Positions 19,719 to 27,285 of a DNA stretch of 64,000 nucleotides are shown piece by piece. The notes under the pieces were generated by a model. The model did no database searches. It had not been told where the DNA came from and saw nothing but the letters and a program-made list of their open reading frames with translations. Made by a program: the position numbers and the translations under genes. Each line of letters opens with the position of its first letter. The stretch's first letter is position 1. Origin of the DNA: Flavobacterium sp. LC2016-01 (GTDB lineage Bacteria > Bacteroidota > Bacteroidia > Flavobacteriales > Flavobacteriaceae); assembly GCF_009711135.1 (NCBI RefSeq), contig NZ_WMIC01000012.1, positions 1 to 64,000 of the forward strand, read 5' to 3'.

Positions 19719-20366
19719 ATGAAAAATGTAACCGGAATATTAGTAGTATTGATATTGAGTTTTATTTCCTGTAAAAAAGAAGTTAAAACAGAAACAGTAA
19801 CAACAAAGGATTCAGACAGTATTAAAACAGAAGAACCAGTTGCTGAAGCAGAAGCTCCAGTAGATTCTGCAGCACAAGTAAAAGCATGGCAAGCGTATGC
19901 AACACCAGGCGAGCCACATAAAATAATGGCCGATGAAGTTGGAACGTGGACTTGTGATATGACTTTTTGGTATGAGCCAAATGGAAAACCAGAAAAAGCA
20001 AGTTCAACCGCAAATGTAAAAATGCTTCTTGGAGGCCGTTATCAGGAAACGGATTATAAAGGAACGATAATGGGATCACCATTTGAAGGAAAAGGTACTT
20101 TGGCTTACAATAATGTCAGTAAAGAATATACGAATACTTTTATCGACAACATGGGAACTGGAATGATGGTGGCCACGGGTAAATATGATGAAGGTTCAAA
20201 AACGATAGAACTTAAGGGAGAAATTGTAAATCCGGTATCGGGAAAAAAAGCGCCATATCGTGAACTTTATACAATTGTCGATGCCACAACTCGTAAAATG
20301 GAAATGTTTGACACAAAAAACGGCGCCGAATATAAAAGCATGGAAATCGTGATGAAGAAAAAATAG
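19719..20366 (+). CDS. DUF1579 domain lipoprotein
   Basis: 215 residues. Lipoprotein signal (LILSFISC, Cys18) followed by an acidic, low-complexity linker (about 20-55) and a DUF1579-like domain: GEPHKIMADEVGTWTCDMTF, LLGGRYQETDYKG, MGSPFEGKGTLAYNN and TGKYDEGSKTIELKGE. The family adopts a lipocalin-like barrel of unknown ligand. The gene has its own promoter-like element and ends at a strong terminator, so it is monocistronic. Confidence 0.82.
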   Translation: MKNVTGILVVLILSFISCKKEVKTETVTTKDSDSIKTEEPVAEAEAPVDSAAQVKAWQAYATPGEPHKIMADEVGTWTCDMTFWYEPNGKPEKASSTANVKMLLGGRYQETDYKGTIMGSPFEGKGTLAYNNVSKEYTNTFIDNMGTGMMVATGKYDEGSKTIELKGEIVNPVSGKKAPYRELYTIVDATTRKMEMFDTKNGAEYKSMEIVMKKK

Positions 20367-20389
20367 TTATTACTTTCGAGTAAATAATA

Positions 20390-20428
20390 GAAATCCCGAT
20401 TACAAATTGTAGTCGGGATTTCTATTTG
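20390..20428 (+). terminator. Rho-independent terminator
   Basis: GAAATCCCGATTACAA (20390-20405) pairs with TTGTAGTCGGGATTTC (20407-20422) with one wobble, followed by a T-rich stretch. It ends the DUF1579 gene. Confidence 0.85.
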
Positions 20429-20431
20429 GTG

Positions 20432-20439
20432 TAATTTTG
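20432..20439 (+). promoter_or_regulatory. -7 element of the ElaA-like gene
   Basis: TAATTTTG directly after the preceding terminator and 40 bp before the ATG. A TTG lies 22 bp upstream, within the terminator stem. Confidence 0.45.
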
Positions 20440-20479
20440 CAAATAAACAACAAACACAAAACAACAAACGATATAAAGA

Positions 20480-20926
20480 ATGGAGTTAAAATGGAAAATA
20501 AAGCCGTTTGAGGCATTAACGGTTCATGAGTTATATGATTTGCTTAAACTGCGAAGTGAAATCTTTGTAGTGGAGCAAAATTGCGTTTATTTGGATCTTG
20601 ACGGCAAAGACAAGAAAGGATTACACCTAATTGGAGAGTTTGACGGCAAAATTGTCGCTTATACACGTTTATTCGATGCTGGAATTAGTTTTGATAACGC
20701 TTCGATAGGAAGAGTGGTTGTTGATGCCAATTATCGCGATAGAAAATGGGGACATGATTTAATGCGTGAATCAATTGCCGCAATAAAACAAAATTTTGGA
20801 AAAGATCAGATTACAATTGGTGCTCAGTTGTATCTTAAAAAATTCTACGAAAGCCACGGTTTTGTCCAATCAAGCGAAATGTATCTTGAAGATGATATTG
20901 AACATATTGAGATGATTCTCGGGTAA
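20480..20926 (+). CDS. ElaA-like GNAT N-acetyltransferase
   Basis: 148 residues. It matches the ElaA branch of GNAT enzymes: LYDLLKLRSEIFVVEQNCVY near the N-terminus, YTRLFDAGISFDNASIGRVV, and acetyl-CoA motif A (VDANYRDRKWGHDLMRESI) with the loop modified from the usual RGxGxG. The C-terminal KKFYESHGFVQSSEMYLEDD is typical. The substrate is unknown. The short length is normal for the family. Confidence 0.88.
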   Translation: MELKWKIKPFEALTVHELYDLLKLRSEIFVVEQNCVYLDLDGKDKKGLHLIGEFDGKIVAYTRLFDAGISFDNASIGRVVVDANYRDRKWGHDLMRESIAAIKQNFGKDQITIGAQLYLKKFYESHGFVQSSEMYLEDDIEHIEMILG

Positions 20927-21074
20927 AAAATACTAACGCAATAATGTTGCTTTAAAGTTTTTTAAGATTTGTTTGTTTTAATAATTGTCTAAAAAACAAT
21001 TTAATAACAGTTTTTTTTAAAGTATAACTTTAATTAAAAAGAGAAGTTTTTTAGCTGGTTTAAAATAAACTTTT

Positions 21075-21878
21075 TTAAATCTTCGTAATCAAAAACTCAA
21101 CTCTGCGGTCATATTTATCTCCTTTTCCTAACGGATATTTATTACCACAGCCTTGATAAGTCATTCGGTTTTTGGATATTTTTTTTGAACTCAGATAATT
21201 GAAAACCGTTTTGGCGCGGTTCCAGGAAAGACGTCTTTCTTTGGTGGCTTTGTCGATTCCGTCGTCGTACATTTCGGGTGTGCAGCAAACGTGCCCTCTT
21301 ATTTCAAATTGAAAATTTTTATGCCGAAGCAGTGTTTCGGCAATTTTGTCTAGTTCTTTTTTAGAAGAGGAGGTTAAGACAGAGCTTCCAATATCAAACA
21401 GTATACTTTCTAAATATATTTTGTCGCCAACCTTTAGATTGTCTTTAAAAGAGGTGTAAATTCCTTTTCCAAAACTGTTTCGTTTTACTACTATCAAATC
21501 GACCCGCCGATTCCGAGAACGAGTTTCATGAAGATTCTCGATCGTATCAGGCCGAACTACAATACGGCCTTTTCCTTCTAAAATGACTATTTTACTCTGG
21601 TTAAATCCGGCAGATACCAATAAGTTCTGAATCGTATTGGCACGATTATTTGATAATCTAAAATTATATTCGTCCGTACCGCGATCATCGCAGTAACCGT
21701 AGATTTGTATTGATTCAACTTTTGTTGTGTCAATACTTTTAATGAAATTAGTTACAACTTCGGTTTGTAGGGGAGTAAGATCAAATTTGTCAAACTCAAA
21801 ATAAATGGTTTCAATAGGTTTTTGCTGTGCCGATAAATTGTAAATAATAAACAGAAATAGGGCTAAACAAAGTTTCAT
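21075..21878 (-). CDS. Secreted protein with two tandem OmpA-like peptidoglycan-binding domains
   Basis: 267 residues with a signal peptide (to about residue 17). The first OmpA_C-like domain (about 22-131) has YFEFDKFDLTPLQ, GYCDDRGTDEYNFRLSNNRA and RSRNRRVDLIV. The second (about 155-267) has FDIGSSVLTSSSKKELDKIA, RGHVCCTPEMYDD, LSWNRAKTVFNYL and KYDRRVEFLI. Both keep the Asp/Arg residues that hold diaminopimelate in this fold, but the second carries an unusual CC insertion. No barrel or lipobox is visible, so it may be a soluble periplasmic wall-binding protein. It starts 7 bp after the S41 protease gene and is probably co-transcribed. Confidence 0.87.
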   Translation of the reverse strand: MKLCLALFLFIIYNLSAQQKPIETIYFEFDKFDLTPLQTEVVTNFIKSIDTTKVESIQIYGYCDDRGTDEYNFRLSNNRANTIQNLLVSAGFNQSKIVILEGKGRIVVRPDTIENLHETRSRNRRVDLIVVKRNSFGKGIYTSFKDNLKVGDKIYLESILFDIGSSVLTSSSKKELDKIAETLLRHKNFQFEIRGHVCCTPEMYDDGIDKATKERRLSWNRAKTVFNYLSSKKISKNRMTYQGCGNKYPLGKGDKYDRRVEFLITKI

Positions 21879-21885
21879 TTCATTT

Positions 21886-23523
21886 TTACATTTTTAAAAT
21901 CGTTTTGTACTCAGTTTGATTATTTAAAACGCTGACCGCTTTTTTAATTTCTGAATTGTTTTTTAAATAAAATTGATAAAGACCTTCTTGATATTGATAT
22001 CTCTTGATGAGCTCTTCCTGAATTAAACCCCTGATTTCCTTTTGATTTTTATCCAAAAGAGTGGTTTCGCTTTTTTCTAATGCGGCTAATAATTGCTGAT
22101 ATTCCGGTGCAATTGTTTCATCTATTTTTTCTGTTTTGGCTGCAGCCAAAGTATTTTTCAGGGCAATTTCGGTTTCGGTATCAAAAGTGATTTTATTGGT
22201 TTTTAAATATTGCTTGAAACTCACGTAATCAGCATCACTAAGAACCGGAATTTTGTCTCCTAAATTTGGATTTTTGTAATAGTAAGTTGTTGCATAATCA
22301 AAAATACCGTCGTTTTTTAATAAAGCGCTTGTAATTGGACTCATTTTAGTTTCATCCAATTCAATGTCTGGCAAAACACCGCCTCCGTCATAAACGGTTC
22401 TGCCTTTTCTGGTTTTAAAAGCATTAAAGTTTTTGGCATCCGTTTTTTGTGCGACGCCATTTTTGTCTTTGTGCGCATAATCAAGTGCCTGAATGCAGCG
22501 TCCAGATGGTGTATAGTAACGAGAAATAGTTACTTTAAGCTGTGTTCCGTAAGTTAAATCAACAGAACGCTGTACTAAACCTTTTCCAAAACTTCTGCTT
22601 CCAAGAATTACAGCTCTGTCTAAATCCTGCAAAGCTCCAGAAACAATTTCAGATGCTGATGCGCTTCTACCATTAACTAAAATAGCAAGCGGAATTTCAG
22701 TATCAACAGGATCTTTGGTTGTTTTGTATGTGTTATTATGTTTCTCAATTCTCGATTTTGTAGTAACAATTACTTCATTTTTCGGAACAAATAAATTACA
22801 GATGTCAATTGCTTCGTTTAATAAACCTCCAGGATTTCCTCTTAAATCTAAAACAATTTGAGTTGCTCCATCGGCTTTTAGTTTTTCTAGAGCCTCTTTT
22901 ACTTCTAGAGCAGCTTTTCGGCTAAAGTGTGATAAAACAATATAACCTGTTTTATCATCAATTTTCCCGTAAAACGGAACCGATTTAATGTCAACTTCGT
23001 CTAAAACCAATTCTGTAGTATTTGTTTTTCCCTGACGCAGGTATTTAATTTGAATTTTGGTATTCTTAGTTCCTTTTAATAATTGTGATGCATCATCTTT
23101 AAAATCAGCAATCAAAACGTCACCAATTTGAATAATTTCGTCGCCTGCTTTTAAGCCTGCTTTGTCTGCTGGATAATTTTTGTAGGGTTCACGAACAACT
23201 AAACGATCCTTTTTTCTTGAAATCAAAGCGCCAATTCCGGTGTATTCTCCAGTATTGTTGATTTTGAAATTCACAACATCCTGTTCGTTAAAGTAAACCG
23301 TATAAGGATCTAAACTTGCCAGCATGCTTTTAATGGCTTTATCCATCAAATCACCCGGATTAGTTTCGTCTACATAATTGGTGTTTACAGCTTTGAATAA
23401 AGTGGTGAAGATTTCTATTTGCTTGGCAATTTCAAAAAAATCTTCTTTGAAACTGGCTCCAATAAATAATAATCCTGACGCAACGGCTGGTATAATGAAT
23501 TTCTTTTTGAAATATGGATACAT
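21886..23523 (-). CDS. S41 family C-terminal processing peptidase
   Basis: 545 residues. An N-terminal hydrophobic segment (about 9-24) exports or anchors the protein in the envelope. A PDZ domain covers about 90-165 (YTGIGALISRKKD, ADKAGLKAGDEIIQIGD). The tail-specific protease domain covers about 185-345, with LDLRGNPGGLLNEAI, catalytic Ser289 (NGRSASASEI) and Lys314 (SRSFGKGLVQ), 25 residues apart as in Prc. The C-terminal ~150 residues are helical and variable. It should process or degrade periplasmic proteins from the C-terminus. It lies between rnpA (103 bp upstream) and the OmpA-domain gene. Confidence 0.95.
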   Translation of the reverse strand: MYPYFKKKFIIPAVASGLLFIGASFKEDFFEIAKQIEIFTTLFKAVNTNYVDETNPGDLMDKAIKSMLASLDPYTVYFNEQDVVNFKINNTGEYTGIGALISRKKDRLVVREPYKNYPADKAGLKAGDEIIQIGDVLIADFKDDASQLLKGTKNTKIQIKYLRQGKTNTTELVLDEVDIKSVPFYGKIDDKTGYIVLSHFSRKAALEVKEALEKLKADGATQIVLDLRGNPGGLLNEAIDICNLFVPKNEVIVTTKSRIEKHNNTYKTTKDPVDTEIPLAILVNGRSASASEIVSGALQDLDRAVILGSRSFGKGLVQRSVDLTYGTQLKVTISRYYTPSGRCIQALDYAHKDKNGVAQKTDAKNFNAFKTRKGRTVYDGGGVLPDIELDETKMSPITSALLKNDGIFDYATTYYYKNPNLGDKIPVLSDADYVSFKQYLKTNKITFDTETEIALKNTLAAAKTEKIDETIAPEYQQLLAALEKSETTLLDKNQKEIRGLIQEELIKRYQYQEGLYQFYLKNNSEIKKAVSVLNNQTEYKTILKM

Positions 23524-23626
23524 AATGATGAGATATCTTAAATTATAAAGTACTAAAATAAGAATAAATCATCAATTACGATTATTCGGACAGACTAATC
23601 TCAATCGAGCATTTCAAACTGATTGA

Positions 23627-24043
23627 TTATAAGGGATTCTGAGTTTGTGTTTTATTTTCAGAATCCGGAGTTTTGTTTATTTGTTGCAAAAATTTCTCAA
23701 ACAATTGAATCGTTTTGGTGTTAATTTCCTGATACGATAATTTGTCTTTTGTCTGATAAAAAAACATGATGGAATAAGGCTGATCCAGCTGATCTAAAAG
23801 CAAATGTTTGTTTAATCGATACGTTTCGCGCAGGACTCTTTTGAAGTAATTACGGTCAACCGCTTTTTTGAAATATTTCTTTGAAACCGAAACACCAAGC
23901 TTGATCTTTTCTTCTGAATTTTCTTCCGCTTGACGGTAAACCAAACGAAGAGGATATTTTGATACCGATTTTCCTTCAGAAAATAGTAATCCAATTATCG
24001 TTTTGCTCTTTAAGCGTTCATTTTTAGGGTAAGTGAAGTTCAT
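23627..24043 (-). CDS. rnpA: Ribonuclease P protein component
   Basis: 138 residues. RnpA signatures: YPKNERLKSKTIIGLLFSEG, LGVSVSKKYFKKAVDRNYFK, RVLRETYRLNK. The protein binds the RNase P RNA and helps mature tRNA 5' ends. The C-terminus is Gln/Thr-rich and variable. In many bacteria rpmH lies upstream; here a divergent plsC gene does instead. Confidence 0.95.
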   Translation of the reverse strand: MNFTYPKNERLKSKTIIGLLFSEGKSVSKYPLRLVYRQAEENSEEKIKLGVSVSKKYFKKAVDRNYFKRVLRETYRLNKHLLLDQLDQPYSIMFFYQTKDKLSYQEINTKTIQLFEKFLQQINKTPDSENKTQTQNPL

Positions 24044-24142
24044 TTAGTTCAGAAAAAATTTGCAAATTTTAGGGCAAAGGTACAATTAAACGAGAAAAAC
24101 AGTTATTGTTTTCAATTTTTATACCGCTAAAAATTTATTTAC

Positions 24143-24150
24143 TACTTTTG
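24143..24150 (+). promoter_or_regulatory. -7 element of plsC
   Basis: TACTTTTG, 18 bp before the ATG at 24169, implying a short leader. No matching -33 element at normal spacing. Confidence 0.45.
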
Positions 24151-24168
24151 GCAATTAATTTTTGAAGC

Positions 24169-24909
24169 ATGCAAAAGATAATTTCGTATCCCATCTCCGT
24201 TATTTACTATTTATGTTTTGGATTGTGTTTGGTTGTTTTTCACCCAATACAATGGATTTGCCTGAATGTGTTTGGTTATCAAGCACACAAAAAAAGCGTT
24301 GATTACCTAAATTTTTGGCTTTTAAGATGTACGAATCTTGTTGGAACGACCTATAAAATTGAAGGCGCAGATACTATCCCCACTGGTGTTCCAATTATTT
24401 TTGTCTCAAATCACCAAAGTATGTACGATATAATCGCAATGATTTGGTATTTTAGACGTTTTCATTGTAAATTTGTAAGTAAGAAAGAGTTAGGAAGCGG
24501 CATACCGAGTGTTTCTTTTAATTTGAAATACGGCGGATCAGTGCTTATTGACCGTAAAGACCCTAAACAAGCGATTCCTGTAATCAAAGGCTTGTCTGAA
24601 TATATCGAAAAAAATACCAGAGCTGCAGTTATTTTTCCGGAAGGAACCCGAAGCAAGACTGGAAAACCTAAAGAATTTGCCCAAAGTGGTTTAAAAATCT
24701 TATGTAAATACGCGCCGTCAGCTTATGTTGTGCCGGTGAGTATCAATAATTCATGGAAAATGGTTCGCTATGGTATGTTTCCTGTTGGTTTAGGAAACCG
24801 TCTGACTTTTACTGCGCATAAAGCAATGGCAGTAAAAGATTATGATTTTGCCGAATTAATGGCTTTGACAGAAAAGGCTGTAGTAGAAGGAGTAAACGAG
24901 TATAAATAG
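24169..24909 (+). CDS. plsC: 1-acyl-sn-glycerol-3-phosphate acyltransferase
   Basis: 246 residues. The N-terminal hydrophobic segment (about 5-30) is followed by the HX4D catalytic motif (NHQSMYD) and the substrate motif FPEGTRSKTG. IPVIKG and VPVSINNS blocks match the PlsC family. It acylates lysophosphatidate at the sn-2 position at the inner membrane. It is followed 52 bp later by an acyl-ACP desaturase, so the pair probably shapes membrane phospholipid fatty acids. Confidence 0.93.
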   Translation: MQKIISYPISVIYYLCFGLCLVVFHPIQWICLNVFGYQAHKKSVDYLNFWLLRCTNLVGTTYKIEGADTIPTGVPIIFVSNHQSMYDIIAMIWYFRRFHCKFVSKKELGSGIPSVSFNLKYGGSVLIDRKDPKQAIPVIKGLSEYIEKNTRAAVIFPEGTRSKTGKPKEFAQSGLKILCKYAPSAYVVPVSINNSWKMVRYGMFPVGLGNRLTFTAHKAMAVKDYDFAELMALTEKAVVEGVNEYK

Positions 24910-24961
24910 ATTTTTGTTTTTAGTCCGAGCTAAAATAAAAATCGCAAATCAAAAATAAGTA

Positions 24962-25954
24962 ATGTCTATAAAAAACATTAGATTAGAAGTAATGCAGTTT
25001 TTGGAAAAAAACGTGGATAGCTTCGTTGAACAGTATTTAATTCCAGTGGAAAAAATTTGGCAGCCGTCAGACTTTTTACCTAATTCTGAAGGAGAAAACT
25101 TCTTTGAAGAGGTAAAAGAGTTGCGTGAAATTGCTAAAGAACTTCCATACGATTTCTGGGTTACGCTTGTTGGTGATACCATCACTGAGGAAGCTTTGCC
25201 TACATATGAATCTTGGTTAATGGATGTAGAAGGCATCGATCAGATTGAAAATGGCGGAAATGGCTGGTCAAAATGGATCAGGCAATGGACTGGAGAAGAA
25301 AATCGCCACGGAGATCTTTTAAATAAATACTTGTATTTGTCTGGTCGTGTGAACATGCGTGAAATCGAAATGACAACACAGCATTTGATCAACGACGGTT
25401 TTGATATTGGAACTGGAACTGACCCATACAAAAACTTTGTATATACTAGTTTTCAGGAATTAGCGACGTATGTTTCGCACAATAGAGTAGCACAGATTGC
25501 TAAGAAATTTGGCGATAACAAGTTGTCTAAAATGTGTAAAATGATTGCAGGTGACGAAATGCGTCATCATCATGCTTACAGCGAATTCGTAACTCGTATT
25601 TTTGCAGTTGATCCAAGCGAAATGATGCTTGCTTTTCAATATATGATGAAGCAAAAAATCGTTATGCCAGCACATTTCTTGAGAGAATCTGGACAAAAGA
25701 TAAGTTCTGCATTTGAACAATTTTCTGATTCAGCACAGCGTATTGGTGTGTATACTGCCAATGATTATGTTGATATTATGCAGAAATTAATCACCAAATG
25801 GGAAATTGATAAAATCTCTAATTTGACAGATGAAGCAGAAAAAGCACGCGATTACTTAATGAAATTGCCAGCTCGTATGGCAAGAATTTCTGAAAGATTA
25901 GTAATTCCTGAAGAAGGCCACATTTTTAAATGGGTTGAACCAGCTAGATTGTAG
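24962..25954 (+). CDS. Acyl-ACP desaturase (ferritin-like di-iron, FA_desaturase_2)
   Basis: 330 residues, soluble. The two di-iron motifs are WTGEENRHGDLL and AGDEMRHHHAY, as in stearoyl-ACP delta-9 desaturases. WQPSDFLP near the N-terminus and LPTYESWLM are also diagnostic. It introduces a cis double bond into acyl-ACP aerobically, using electrons from ferredoxin. With plsC upstream and a terminator downstream it completes a two-gene lipid unit. Confidence 0.94.
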   Translation: MSIKNIRLEVMQFLEKNVDSFVEQYLIPVEKIWQPSDFLPNSEGENFFEEVKELREIAKELPYDFWVTLVGDTITEEALPTYESWLMDVEGIDQIENGGNGWSKWIRQWTGEENRHGDLLNKYLYLSGRVNMREIEMTTQHLINDGFDIGTGTDPYKNFVYTSFQELATYVSHNRVAQIAKKFGDNKLSKMCKMIAGDEMRHHHAYSEFVTRIFAVDPSEMMLAFQYMMKQKIVMPAHFLRESGQKISSAFEQFSDSAQRIGVYTANDYVDIMQKLITKWEIDKISNLTDEAEKARDYLMKLPARMARISERLVIPEEGHIFKWVEPARL

Positions 25955-26032
25955 CGATTTTAGATTGCAGATTATAGATTTTGGATTGTTCTGAAACTTG
26001 ATTTTTGCAATTGATATTGATATTGAAAATAT

Positions 26033-26080
26033 TGTTGATTGTTGAGGTTTCAAAGCTTTGACAATCAACATTTTTATTTA
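26033..26080 (+). terminator. Rho-independent terminator
   Basis: The stem TGTTGATTGT (26033-26042) pairs with ACAATCAACA (26061-26070). TCAAAGCTTTGA sits inside the loop and TTTTTATTT follows. It ends the plsC/desaturase unit. Confidence 0.75.
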
Positions 26081-26158
26081 AATGAGGAAAGCAATCAGTG
26101 TAAATCTGTTTAATTTGATTTATCTGTGCGCCATTTCTACATAAACCGTAACACACTT

Positions 26159-26812
26159 ATGAATAATTCTGAATTAATAAATAAGACAATTGCTTTTGTA
26201 AAAGAGAAATTAAATGATGCCGAAGGCGGACATGATTGGTTTCATATCGAGCGTGTTTTTAAAAATGCTGTTTTAATTGCAAATGATACCGTTTGTGATT
26301 TAGAAATCGTAAAGTTAGGAGCTTTGCTTCATGATATTGCCGACAGTAAATTTCACAACGGAGACGAAACGATTGGTCCAAAAACAGCACGCTTATTTTT
26401 AGAATCGGAAGGAGTTTCAGAAGAGATTATCGAGCATGTGGTAAAGATTATCGAAAACATCTCTTATAAAGGCGGTAATTTTGAAAAGAAGTTTTCTTCT
26501 GTCGAATTGGATGTTGTTCAGGATGCAGATCGTTTAGATGCAATTGGGGCAATTGGAGTAGCGAGAGCTTTTAATTATGGCGGATTTAAAAACAGAGCTT
26601 TGTACGATCCGGAAATTGCACCCGTAACAAACATGACAAAAGAGGAATACAAAAAAAATAATGCTCCAACAATTAATCATTTCTACGAAAAGCTATTGCT
26701 TTTAAAAGATAAAATGAATACCGAAAAAGGCAAACAAATTGCTGCAGAAAGGCATCGTTTTATGGAAACCTTTCTGGCTCAATTTTATGCGGAATGGGAA
26801 GGGGTGAAGTAA
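26159..26812 (+). CDS. HD-domain phosphohydrolase (YedJ-like)
   Basis: 217 residues from ATG 26159. HD-domain metal ligands: HDWFHIERV (first His-Asp region), LLHDIADSKFHNGDE (HD pair) and DVVQDADRLDAIGAIGVARA (distal Asp). The order and spacing match the YedJ/uncharacterised metal-dependent phosphohydrolase group. The substrate is unknown, probably a nucleotide or small phosphoester in the cytoplasm. It faces the minus-strand feo group. Confidence 0.9.
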   Translation: MNNSELINKTIAFVKEKLNDAEGGHDWFHIERVFKNAVLIANDTVCDLEIVKLGALLHDIADSKFHNGDETIGPKTARLFLESEGVSEEIIEHVVKIIENISYKGGNFEKKFSSVELDVVQDADRLDAIGAIGVARAFNYGGFKNRALYDPEIAPVTNMTKEEYKKNNAPTINHFYEKLLLLKDKMNTEKGKQIAAERHRFMETFLAQFYAEWEGVK

Positions 26813-26835
26813 GTTTTTGGTCTCAGTTTTCAATA

Positions 26836-26958
26836 CTAAGAATGATGCTTCATAACTAAATACGTTATAATTACAGCACAGAAAAATCCGAGTGTGAACC
26901 ATAATAACCTTGCTACTCTATTGTCTCTGATAATTTCTATTTGATCTTCTTTAGTCAT
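26836..26958 (-). CDS. 40-residue single-pass membrane protein
   Basis: The reading frame begins MTKEDQIEIIRDNRVARLLW, continues with a hydrophobic stretch of about 17 residues (FTLGFFCAVIITYLV) and ends MKHHS. A charged N-terminus, one membrane segment and a short His-containing tail make a convincing small protein. A TAnnTTTG element sits 21 bp before the ATG. It points toward the convergent HD gene and is separated from the feo genes by a strong terminator. It is not a family I recognise. Confidence 0.6.
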   Translation of the reverse strand: MTKEDQIEIIRDNRVARLLWFTLGFFCAVIITYLVMKHHS

Positions 26959-26978
26959 CTTTGATGGTTTTTAATTTG

Positions 26979-26986
26979 CAAAATTA
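26979..26986 (-). promoter_or_regulatory. -7 element of the 40-aa membrane protein
   Basis: TAATTTTG read on the minus strand, placing a start site about 15 nt before the ATG. No clear -33 element. Confidence 0.4.
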
Positions 26987-27078
26987 ATTGCAAAAGGAAT
27001 TCCTTTAGAGCCATTAAAAGTCATTTATATGATGTTATAAGCCATTTTTTCATTTGCAAAAATGCGCCACGTAAACAA

Positions 27079-27125
27079 AAAGCTTCACAAAGAATTTCAA
27101 ATCTTTGTGAAGCTTTCTGTTTTTT
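27079..27125 (-). terminator. Bidirectional hairpin terminator after the feo genes
   Basis: Perfect 15-bp arms AAAGCTTCACAAAGA (27079-27093) and TCTTTGTGAAGCTTT (27102-27116) with an 8-nt loop. T-rich runs follow in both directions. It ends minus-strand feo transcription and isolates the small gene beyond it. Confidence 0.9.
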
Positions 27126-27156
27126 ATTCTGCGTATCGCTGTGGAATAGCTAAAAC

Positions 27157-27279
27157 CTAACCGCAGCCGCAATTTCCATCACCGCAGTCTTTTTTCTTCT
27201 TGGATTTCCAGAAGAATTTTTTGATCAAAAAAGCTACCGCAAATCCTAATATGGCAAAAGCTATAATTTCCTGAATCAT
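27157..27279 (-). CDS. FeoB-associated Cys-rich membrane protein
   Basis: 40 residues: MIQEIIAFAILGFAVAFLIK is a membrane segment. A basic stretch (KKFFWKSKKKK) and the tail DCGDGNCGCG with three cysteines follow. This matches the FeoB-associated small-protein family (one TM, then a Cys/Gly tail), and it starts 6 bp after the feoB stop. It probably plays a FeoC-like or accessory metal-handling role in ferrous iron import. Many gene callers would miss it because of its length. Confidence 0.88.
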   Translation of the reverse strand: MIQEIIAFAILGFAVAFLIKKFFWKSKKKKDCGDGNCGCG

Positions 27280-27285
27280 AATTTT

